This document shows positions 57,376-64,000 of a stretch of 64,000 nucleotides of DNA, one piece after another. This DNA is from Pirellulales bacterium. Lineage in GTDB: Bacteria > Planctomycetota > Planctomycetia > Pirellulales > PALSA-1355. Every line of letters begins with the position of its first letter. Position 1 is the first letter of the stretch. A program made the translations under genes and the position numbers. The notes beneath the pieces were generated by a model, which saw nothing but the letters and a program-made list of their open reading frames with translations, was not told the origin of the DNA and did no database searches. Location: contig JALHMI010000002.1 of the NCBI GenBank assembly GCA_022844125.1, positions 372,001 to 436,000 of the forward strand, in the 5' to 3' direction.

Positions 57376-58497
57376 TTACAAATCTAGCTCGGCAACCCGG
57401 CGCTCAAGCTGCGCCTTGATCTGAATCGCACATGTTTCGTAGTACTCCAGCGGCCCGCCGATCGGGTCGGCGATGTCCGACTGATCCAGCGACAGTACAG
57501 CGGTTCGCTGCAGTGCCTCGGGCCAGTGCGAGGCGATTGCCTGCCGATGCGCTCGGGTCATTGTCCAGATATGATCCGCCTGTCGCACGAGCTGGGCGGT
57601 TAACGGCTGCGACTCGTGATCAGCCAGTTCGAGCCCCATCTTGGCCATGACCTGCACGCCTTCGGGGCTTGGACGGGCTCCCATCATGGCCGACAGCCCC
57701 GCGGACATCACGATCACCCCGCGATCTTCAACCTCCGTCGGCTTGCACCCCAGCCGTTTGGCGATCATTGCTCGGCACATGACTTCCGCCATCGGGCTGC
57801 GACAGGTGTTGCCCGTACAAACCAGGACAATCATCAGGCTGGAAAGCCGCCGCAGCGTTGGTTCAGGAACGACCCCCGCTCGCACGATCTCAAACTTCTT
57901 GCCGTCGACGCGCACGACGCTCGAGGGCTGTCCCAGCCGGCTTTGGCCATCGTTCAAAACCAGGTCGACGTTACCGCCCATCGTGGTCAAAACTTGTTCG
58001 GCGGTAATCGGCTCCGGACCTCCGCTCATGTTGGCGCTCGTCAAAACGATCGGTCCGACCAGCATCCGCAAAATGTCGAGCACCATCTGATGGGCCGGAA
58101 CTCGCAAGCCGATTGTCCCGCCAGGACAAACCACCTGCTGAACGGACTTGGGGAGCCGTCTTACCAGGCTTTCGGGATGGCAATCGCCCGCCACGATCGT
58201 CACGGGTCCCGGCCAGCAGCGACGAGCCAGCCGCTGGCCCAAGGGGCTCAGATCGGGCACATAGTCCAGAACGTCGTCCGAGCTGCGGATGGCTAATGCC
58301 AGGCCCTTGCTGGCGCTTCGGGCCTTGGTTTCCATAACGCGAGCCACGGCCGATTCGCTCAGCGCGCTGGCGGCCAGGCCATAGACGGTCTCCGTGGGCA
58401 GCGCAACCAGCTTCCCCTCGGTCAGGGCCTGTACGGCCCGGTGCACCACGTCGCGCGCGTCATCGGCGCTCCGGATATCGATCACAAGGGGGGGCAT
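57376..58497 (-). CDS. fusion of threonylcarbamoyl-AMP synthase (Sua5/YwlC) and LMW protein (arginine) phosphatase (YwlE type)
   Basis: This is a 373-residue two-domain protein. Residues 1-220 are a YrdC/Sua5 domain making threonylcarbamoyl-AMP for tRNA t6A37, with ALPTETVYGLAA, KARSASKGLALAI and PIVLTSANMSGG. Residues 222-373 are a low-molecular-weight phosphatase: P-loop VCTGNTCRSPMAE (Cys227, Arg233) and general acid Asp344 in DPIGG. Thr231 in the loop is the residue that, in YwlE, favours phosphoarginine, so a protein-arginine phosphatase is likely. The frame stays open upstream to 59391, antisense to the MoxR gene; the start at 58497 gives the family N-terminus. Confidence 0.9.
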   Translation of the reverse strand: MPPLVIDIRSADDARDVVHRAVQALTEGKLVALPTETVYGLAASALSESAVARVMETKARSASKGLALAIRSSDDVLDYVPDLSPLGQRLARRCWPGPVTIVAGDCHPESLVRRLPKSVQQVVCPGGTIGLRVPAHQMVLDILRMLVGPIVLTSANMSGGPEPITAEQVLTTMGGNVDLVLNDGQSRLGQPSSVVRVDGKKFEIVRAGVVPEPTLRRLSSLMIVLVCTGNTCRSPMAEVMCRAMIAKRLGCKPTEVEDRGVIVMSAGLSAMMGARPSPEGVQVMAKMGLELADHESQPLTAQLVRQADHIWTMTRAHRQAIASHWPEALQRTAVLSLDQSDIADPIGGPLEYYETCAIQIKAQLERRVAELDL

Positions 58498-58866
58498 ACG
58501 GCAAGGGCTCCGTCTGCCGCCCAGTTGGCGGCCACTTCCATGAGAAATGATGGGGACGCTGGCTGTAGGAATACGGTACTGGCAAGGCGGTTGAGAACGA
58601 GCCCCCGCTGCGCCGCCGGCAGCCTCCTCCCGCTTTCTTGGCTCACCCTGCGTCAGAGGGTGTCTCGCGCGATCGACCCGCCCAGCGAGCCGGTCTGCGC
58701 TTCGAGGCCTCGAACGTAATAGATTACTATAGAGCTTGTTAGGAGCGGTGACAAGCAATTCCCAAAGGCACGCAAGCGAGTCCGCCGGCAATCGGATAGG
58801 ATGAAATCCACCTGCCTCGCCTGGGGGACAGGAGTTCTCTGCCAGCCGGCCAAAGGTTCCCGATCT
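58498..58866. other. divergent intergenic region with regulatory palindrome
   Basis: These 369 bases separate the Sua5 fusion from the moxR-type operon. No gene is seen. Toward the moxR side lie a 14-bp palindrome, an AT-rich dyad and a possible -10 box, described separately. Confidence 0.5.
58701..58730 (+). promoter_or_regulatory. palindrome and possible promoter of the MoxR operon
   Basis: TTCGAGGCCTCGAA (58701-58714) is a perfect 14-bp palindrome. GTAAT-AG-ATTAC (58716-58727) is an adjacent dyad and TACTAT (58725-58730) a possible -10 box. The palindrome lies in the region a -35 box would occupy, as expected for a regulator-binding site. The start codon is 137 bases further on. Confidence 0.4.
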
Positions 58867-59871
58867 ATGAACGTCGCCGAAGACATGCAAAGGCGGGCTG
58901 AGCAGTTCATCGCTCGCTATGGCGCCGTACGCGAAGAAATCGGCCGGGTAATCGTCGGCCATCACGACATCGTCCACGGCATCCTCACCTGCCTGTTCGT
59001 CGGTGGGCATTGCCTGCTTGAAGGCGTGCCAGGTCTCGGTAAGACCCTGCTTGTGCGAACGCTGGCCAAAACGCTCGATCTCGACTTCTCGCGGATCCAG
59101 TTCACTCCCGACCTGATGCCGGCCGACATCCTGGGCACCAACATGGTGATGGAGTCTTCCGACGGCAGGCGTTACTTCGAGTTCCAGCGGGGCCCAATCT
59201 TCACCCAGATCTGCCTGGCCGACGAAATCAACCGCGCCACGCCCAAGACACAAAGCGCGATGCTGGAGACGATGCAAGAGAGCTCTGTCAGTGTCGGCGG
59301 TCACGTGTACGAACTGGAACGGCCGTTTTTCGTGATGGCCACGCAGAACCCGATCGAGCAGGAAGGAACCTATCCACTGCCCGAGGCACAACTCGACCGC
59401 TTCTTTTTCAAGCTAGTCGTCGGCTATTCGACGCGCGAGGAACTGGGAACAATCGTCGATCGCACCACGCGCGGCGAGCGGGTCGAAGCTCGCAAGGTGA
59501 TGGATGGGCCCGAGATTCTCCAGTGGCAGCAGCTCATTCGCGAAGTGCTCATCGCCCCGCATGTGCAGGACTACCTGGTGCGGCTGGTACTGGCCACGCA
59601 TCCCGAGGGTCCGCTGGCCCCGGCCGTCACGAACCAGTATCTGCGCTGGGGCTCAAGCCCTCGCGGAGCACAAGCCATCGCCCTGGCTGCCAAAGTTCGA
59701 GCGCTGCTCGAAGGCCGCTATAACGTCAGCTTCGAAGACATCCGGCGTGTGTATCTACCGGCTCTGCGACATCGCGTGATCTTGAACTTCGAAGCCCAGG
59801 CCGAGCAAATCGACACCGACCGGGTGTTGCTCGAAATCCTGGAAAAGGTGCCCGAGAAGGCGGAAGCCTGA
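58867..59871 (+). CDS. MoxR-family AAA ATPase
   Basis: This 334-residue chaperone-like ATPase has Walker A LLEGVPGLGKTLL, Walker B CLADEINRATPKTQSA and the sensor segment MATQNPIEQEGTYPLPEAQLDRF in parts, all MoxR-typical. The C-terminal lid is helical. The start at 58867 is preferred over 58801. MoxR proteins work with VWA-domain partners, here encoded by the next two genes 22 bases downstream and in tandem. Confidence 0.94.
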   Translation: MNVAEDMQRRAEQFIARYGAVREEIGRVIVGHHDIVHGILTCLFVGGHCLLEGVPGLGKTLLVRTLAKTLDLDFSRIQFTPDLMPADILGTNMVMESSDGRRYFEFQRGPIFTQICLADEINRATPKTQSAMLETMQESSVSVGGHVYELERPFFVMATQNPIEQEGTYPLPEAQLDRFFFKLVVGYSTREELGTIVDRTTRGERVEARKVMDGPEILQWQQLIREVLIAPHVQDYLVRLVLATHPEGPLAPAVTNQYLRWGSSPRGAQAIALAAKVRALLEGRYNVSFEDIRRVYLPALRHRVILNFEAQAEQIDTDRVLLEILEKVPEKAEA

Positions 59872-59893
59872 CGCGGCTGAGGGTGAGCATCGC

Positions 59894-60787
59894 ATGGCCA
59901 CGGATACCACCCCGCTGCTTTCGCCGGCATTTTTGGCGCAGCTCGAACGCCTCGAGCTCGTGAGCCGCAAGATCTTTCGCGGCCGCTTGAAAGGCGAACG
60001 TCGCAGCACACGCAAGGGTCAGAGCGTCGAATTCGCCGACTTTCGCAGCTACGTGCCGGGCGACGATCTGCGGTTCATCGACTGGAACACTTATGCCAGG
60101 CTCGACCGCCTGTTCCTCAAGATGTTCTTCGAGGAAGAGGATCTGCACTTTTACGCCCTGATCGACGACAGCGCGTCGATGGGTTTCGGCACGCCGACCA
60201 AGCTCCGCTACGCGGCTCAACTCGCCGCCGCGCTCGGCTTCATCGGCCTTATTCGTTCGGACCGCGTGCGCATCGAAACGATCAGCCAGCCCGCTGGTCA
60301 ACCTGGACCGGTTTACCGCGGACGCGCCAGTAGCTGGCGACTGCTGGATCAACTCGGGCAGCTGTCCGTTGCCGAGGATCCCTTGCCGCTCTGCCAGGGG
60401 ATCAAGAACTTCTGCGTCCGCAACACGGGCAAGGGCATCGTCCTCGTCATTAGCGATCTGCTCGACAAGCAGGGCTATCAAGAAGGTCTGAAGTATCTGC
60501 TTTCGCGACAGATGGACGTCTATGTCATCCAGGTGCTCTCCGCCGAGGAACTCGATCCGGAACTGGTGGGCGATCTGAAGCTGGTGGATGTCGAGGACCA
60601 GGACATTGCCGAGATCAGCGTCAGCCCCGCTCTGCTCAGGCGCTACAAGCACACGCTGGCGGCCTTCACCAGCGCAGCCAAGGAGTTCTGCACCCGCCGC
60701 GGCATGAGCTACCTGCTGGCCGGCAACCAGGTGCCCGTCGAACAGCTGGTGAGCAGTTACTTGCGCACGCGAGGCCTGGTGCGCTGA
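59894..60787 (+). CDS. DUF58 domain protein
   Basis: This is a 297-residue soluble protein. The DUF58 core includes SVEFADFRSYVPGDDLRFIDWNTYARLDRL in parts and a VWA-like fold with DDSASMGFG (MIDAS DxSxS) and IVLVISDLLD. It is the usual second gene in MoxR operons and may act as adaptor or substrate of MoxR. The stop shares a base with the next start (TGATG). Confidence 0.9.
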   Translation: MATDTTPLLSPAFLAQLERLELVSRKIFRGRLKGERRSTRKGQSVEFADFRSYVPGDDLRFIDWNTYARLDRLFLKMFFEEEDLHFYALIDDSASMGFGTPTKLRYAAQLAAALGFIGLIRSDRVRIETISQPAGQPGPVYRGRASSWRLLDQLGQLSVAEDPLPLCQGIKNFCVRNTGKGIVLVISDLLDKQGYQEGLKYLLSRQMDVYVIQVLSAEELDPELVGDLKLVDVEDQDIAEISVSPALLRRYKHTLAAFTSAAKEFCTRRGMSYLLAGNQVPVEQLVSSYLRTRGLVR

Positions 60788-62748
60788 TGACGTTCATCAA
60801 CATGCTCACCTGGTGGCAGTGGATGGCTCTGGCGGCGGTGCCGCCAGCCATCGTGCTGTTGTATTTCCTGAAGCTCAAGCGCACGCCGCTGGAAGTTCCC
60901 AGCACGCTCTTATGGCGAAAGTCGATCCAAGACTTGCACGTCAACAGCATCTGGCAGCGACTGCGAACCAGCCTGCTGCTACTACTGCAGCTGCTGCTGG
61001 TGGCCCTGGTGATGATCGCCTTGGTACGCCCTGGCTGGAGCGGCAGCCGACTTAAGGGAGACCGCTTTGTCTTCCTGATCGACAACTCGGCGAGTATGCA
61101 GTCGCGCGACGTCGCGCCCTCGCGCCTGGAAGAAGCCAAACGCCGGGCCGGCGAACTCATCGACCAGATGGGGTCCGGCGACGTGGCCATGCTCGTGAGC
61201 TTTTCCGATGCCCCGCGCGTCGAGCAAGTCTTCACCGACAACCGCCGCGAACTCAAGCGGCAACTCCAAGCCATCAGGCCGACGGAACGGCGAACTTCCG
61301 TCGAAGAAGCCCTCCGCGTGGCCGCCGGCTATGCAGTTGCCCAGGGTCTGGGCTCAGAGGCAGGGCCAGCTCCTGACAGGCAACCTGCCACGCTGTACCT
61401 CTTCAGTGACGGCAGGTTTCCCGACGTGAAAGACGTCAAGCTCGGCCGACTGAACCCCGTGTTCGTGCCAATCGGCTTGCCCGCCGCCGAGAACGTCGCA
61501 ATTACCTCGTTTACCACGCGCCGCCGAGAGAATGACGAGACAAAGCTGCAAGCCTTCGGCCGAGTTCAGAATTTCAGCACCGATAAGCGAACGATCGACG
61601 TGGAATTGTATCTCGACGACGCTCTACTGGATTCTGCCCGGCTGGAAATCGACCCTCGCGATTCCACAGGCGTGGTTTTCGAACTCGGAGACATCTCCAG
61701 CGGCGTCCTGCGCCTGACGACTCGCGCGGGGGGCGCGCTGGCCGTCGACGATCAGGCTTGGACCGCTGTCGATCCGCCTCGCCGCAGTCGAGTCTTGCTG
61801 GTGACGGCAGGCGACCAGGCACTCGAACTGGCCGCGGCGACGGCCAGCGCCAAGGAGATCGCTGATGTCGATGTGCAATCGCCGGCATTTCTGGAAACCG
61901 ACGACTGTCGCAAACGCGCCGCGTCAGGATATTGGTCGCTGGTGATTTACGACAACTGTGCGCCGCCCGAGATGCCGCAGGCCAATACTTTCTTCATCGG
62001 AAAGTTGCCACCTGGTGGCGAGTGGCGTGCTAAGAGCGAATCGCCCGAGCCCAGTCCGCAGATCATCGACGTGGAGATCACGCATCCCTTGATGCAACTG
62101 ATCGATCTGGGAAATGTACGGTTTGCCGAAGGATTAACACTGATTCCGCCGCCAGGCAGTTCGTCCTTGATTACCACCTCGACCGGCCCACTGCTGGCGA
62201 TTTCTCCGCGCGGCACGCGTCAGGATGCGGTGCTTGGCGCCACGCTTGTCGGCGCCGATGAGAATGGCGAGCGGTTTGCCAACACGGACTGGCCGCTCCG
62301 CATCAGCTTTCCGGTGTTCGTCCTGAACACGCTTCGATTTCTCACGGGAACCGAAAGTACCGGCGCCGGCGTCACGGTTCAACCGGGCCAGCCCGTCAGC
62401 TTGCCGGCAGCCGCGGGATCCGGCGCCACGACCATCCAGACACCCACCGGCCAGAAGGTCGTACTTCCCGCCGATGCGGAACGCCGCCAGTTCACCGAGA
62501 CGGGTCGAATCGGCCCGTATCGCATCGAGGAACCCGGCCAGCCCTTGCGACACTTCACGGTCAACCTTTTCGATAGTGCGGAAAGTGACATCGGGTCCCG
62601 CGACGAAGTCCGGTTGGGCCTCGACGAGGTGACCGGTCAGGCAAGCTGGGCGGGGGGCCGGAGCGAGCTCTGGCGATGGCTTTTGTGCGCGGTACTAGGC
62701 GTTTTATGCCTGGAATGGTACATATATAATCGTCGCGTCTACCTGTGA
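60787..62748 (+). CDS. BatA-like VWA-domain membrane protein
   Basis: This is a 653-residue protein. It begins with two hydrophobic segments (WMALAAVPPAIVLLYFL and LLLLLQLLLVALVMIALV) around LKLKRTPLEVPSTLLW, the BatA N-terminal domain. A VWA domain follows with MIDAS DNSAS (99-103) and LYLFSDGRFPDV. A beta-rich region runs to about 610, and a C-terminal membrane helix (LWRWLLCAVLGVLCLEWYIY) closes it. It is predicted to be an inner-membrane partner of the MoxR and DUF58 proteins. The further Bat genes often found in such operons are absent. Confidence 0.9.
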   Translation: MTFINMLTWWQWMALAAVPPAIVLLYFLKLKRTPLEVPSTLLWRKSIQDLHVNSIWQRLRTSLLLLLQLLLVALVMIALVRPGWSGSRLKGDRFVFLIDNSASMQSRDVAPSRLEEAKRRAGELIDQMGSGDVAMLVSFSDAPRVEQVFTDNRRELKRQLQAIRPTERRTSVEEALRVAAGYAVAQGLGSEAGPAPDRQPATLYLFSDGRFPDVKDVKLGRLNPVFVPIGLPAAENVAITSFTTRRRENDETKLQAFGRVQNFSTDKRTIDVELYLDDALLDSARLEIDPRDSTGVVFELGDISSGVLRLTTRAGGALAVDDQAWTAVDPPRRSRVLLVTAGDQALELAAATASAKEIADVDVQSPAFLETDDCRKRAASGYWSLVIYDNCAPPEMPQANTFFIGKLPPGGEWRAKSESPEPSPQIIDVEITHPLMQLIDLGNVRFAEGLTLIPPPGSSSLITTSTGPLLAISPRGTRQDAVLGATLVGADENGERFANTDWPLRISFPVFVLNTLRFLTGTESTGAGVTVQPGQPVSLPAAAGSGATTIQTPTGQKVVLPADAERRQFTETGRIGPYRIEEPGQPLRHFTVNLFDSAESDIGSRDEVRLGLDEVTGQASWAGGRSELWRWLLCAVLGVLCLEWYIYNRRVYL

Positions 62749-62877
62749 CCGCCGGCCATTCTGGCGGCGACTTAGGTGCTGCTTATCTCTCCCCAATCCA
62801 ACCTTGCCCCAACGAACAGCGTGTAGCCGCGGGCGCATGTTTAATTGCCTCTGCCGGATCGCACTTAGGAGTAACCC

Positions 62878-63609
62878 ATGATTCGCAAGGCGCTGGTGGC
62901 CCGCGATCCCAAGAAGTCGCCGCGCCGCCGCAAGCGAATTCTCAAGCTGGTCGAGAACGATCTGATCAATCGCGTCAGCTATGATCAGTACCGCGACAAG
63001 GTGCGCGATGTCTATAGTGGCCCTCAGGGAGCATTTCTGGCGACGGCCAGCTTCCTGTCGCTGCACATTCAACTCGGCGACAAATTGCTCCGCCAGCGGC
63101 GCTTCGACCTCCGCGGCGTGAAGAGCATTCTGGACGTCGGCAGCGGCGCCGGTCAGATTGCCAAGCATCTGCTCAGGTACGCCGATCCAGGCACCCAGAT
63201 CACTTGTTGCGACTTGTCGCCCGAGATGCTTCGTCGCGCTCGAACTCGCCTGAAGAGCGACCGCCCGAGCCACGTCTCGGCCGATCTCGCGCGGTTGCCG
63301 TTCGCTAATGAAAGCTTTGACTGCGTGACTTGTGGTTATGTCCTCGAGCACCTTCCGGATCCGCGTCCGGGTCTGGCCGAGGTTTCGCGCATCCTGCGAC
63401 CCGGGGGACGCATGCTGCTCCTGACCACCGAGGACAATTTCTCGGGCGCCTGGACAAGTCGTCTGTGGTGCTGCCGGACGTACAACCGTCACGAACTCAA
63501 ACGCACCTGCGATGAGCTAGGGCTCATCTGGAAGAACGAACTCTGGTTCACGCGGATGCACAAGCTGCTCAAAGCGGGTGGTATCTGCGTCGAGATTCAG
63601 AAGCAGTAG
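62878..63609 (+). CDS. class I SAM-dependent methyltransferase
   Basis: This 243-residue protein has a basic N-terminus (PKKSPRRRKRILK) and the core motifs ILDVGSGAGQIAKHLL, ITCCDLSPEML, CVTCGYVLEHLPDPRPGLAEV and LRPGGRMLLLTTED, close to the UbiE/COQ5-like group. TAGGAGT precedes the start. The basic N-terminus may touch RNA or lipid, which is a guess. Substrate unknown. Confidence 0.86.
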   Translation: MIRKALVARDPKKSPRRRKRILKLVENDLINRVSYDQYRDKVRDVYSGPQGAFLATASFLSLHIQLGDKLLRQRRFDLRGVKSILDVGSGAGQIAKHLLRYADPGTQITCCDLSPEMLRRARTRLKSDRPSHVSADLARLPFANESFDCVTCGYVLEHLPDPRPGLAEVSRILRPGGRMLLLTTEDNFSGAWTSRLWCCRTYNRHELKRTCDELGLIWKNELWFTRMHKLLKAGGICVEIQKQ

Positions 63610-63634
63610 CTCGACGTGGATCGATTCTGTTCGC

Positions 63635-64000
63635 TTACTCGAGCAACAGCCAGCGCTGTTCGCGATTCTCGGCCACAATCTGGCGAATTGCCGCTTCCTG
63701 GTTCTCAAGCGCTTGCTCCGCGGAAGCGTATACCCGGCGGTCGGCAATTCCGTGGGCAAACCAGGGCGCGTCGGTGAGAATTTCCTGCGTGAGCTGCTGG
63801 TGGACCAGAGTCTTGCCATCCGCTTGTCGCTGGAAATGGGTGACCATCGCATATTGCCGCAGCCGCAGGCTAGGCTTGGTGAGCGTCACGTCCGAGAGAA
63901 TCTGGTCCGGGTCGATATGGACCGTTTGCCGAAGTGTGATTTCCTGTTCGCCGACATAGGGGTCCTTCGTGCGCACCTGCAGCGTCCCTTCGAGGCCAAG
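63635..64000 (-). CDS. C-terminal part of an unrecognised protein (start beyond window)
   Basis: The minus-strand frame is open from the stop at 63635 to the window edge, giving about 121 residues. It reads through a GTG at 63976 but continues upstream (LGLEGTLQVRTKDPYVG), so the true start is outside. Segments such as LRQTVHIDPDQILSDVTLTKPSL suggest a beta-rich region, followed by a helical tail with QALENQEAAIRQIVAENREQRW. No family recognised. Converges with the methyltransferase. Confidence 0.55.
   Translation of the reverse strand, partial: LGLEGTLQVRTKDPYVGEQEITLRQTVHIDPDQILSDVTLTKPSLRLRQYAMVTHFQRQADGKTLVHQQLTQEILTDAPWFAHGIADRRVYASAEQALENQEAAIRQIVAENREQRWLLLE

Noticed and set aside
58498-59391. 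Upstream extension of the Sua5 fusion by 298 residues
   Set aside because: It is antisense to moxR and unlike any domain; the Sua5 family N-terminus starts at 58497.

Overview
The window reads as a chromosomal segment of a GC-rich planctomycete, most likely of the Pirellulales group. This rests on family content seen in the sequence: a YTV-repeat surface protein, PEP-CTERM proteins, a surface protein with an LEERTVLSA-type N-terminal signal and DUF4214 repeats, Gly/Arg- and His-rich secreted proteins, prenyltransferase/squalene-oxidase-like secreted proteins with a CxxCH motif, and a MoxR-DUF58-VWA operon. No IS element, prophage, CRISPR array, rRNA operon or replication origin was seen. It looks like core genome with lineage-specific secreted proteins between housekeeping genes.

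Layout. 0-2.2 kb: tail of a squalene-cyclase-like gene, two TatA paralogues behind a good sigma70-type promoter, a methyltransferase and tRNA-Val(CAC). 2.5-15.5 kb: a plus-strand run of secreted proteins (Gly-rich TPR protein, LamG-like PEP-CTERM protein, ceramidase-like protein, CxxCH cyclase-like protein, DUF3386-type protein, YTV-repeat protein) with a metabolic block inside it (aldo/keto reductase, MFS transporter, hydroxyacid dehydrogenase, methyltransferase). 15.6-20.6 kb: CstA and a sodium-type membrane pyrophosphatase, both minus strand. 21.2-30 kb: M50 protease, then SMC, a FlgI-like/HEAT lipoprotein and a tightly overlapped dnaJ-like / small membrane protein / rnpA / yidD operon. 30-39.3 kb: a secreted pseudo-metallohydrolase candidate, a two-gene NAD synthetase (synthase plus nitrilase-type amidase), a tandem pair of paralogous secreted proteins, a thioredoxin-fold lipoprotein without CxxC, AspRS and a second PEP-CTERM protein. 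39.5-45.4 kb: MiaA, HisE-HisG, the DUF4214 surface protein, a 2OG-Fe(II) oxygenase, a PH-domain membrane protein and pyroglutamyl peptidase. 45.6-52.9 kb: HGSNAT-like acyltransferase, MEMO1-like protein, CbiET and PIG-L deacetylase in one run, then RluD, a TPR membrane protein and a conserved hypothetical. 53-58.5 kb: a large FAD/Fe-S D-lactate-dehydrogenase-type protein, a secreted unknown, RpiB and a Sua5-YwlE-type fusion. 58.9-62.7 kb: MoxR-DUF58-VWA operon. The window ends with a methyltransferase and a truncated unknown gene.

The observations most worth a second look are: the Sua5/arginine-phosphatase-type fusion next to rpiB; the palindromic operator on the cstA promoter; the FlgI-like domain joined to HEAT repeats on a lipoprotein; the tandem secreted paralogues; apparent loss of catalytic residues in two secreted proteins; the exact 174-nt periodicity of the YTV gene; and a possible small RNA at 13.3-13.45 kb. 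No clearly new defence or biosynthetic system was found. All function calls come from reading motifs by eye; no database search was run.
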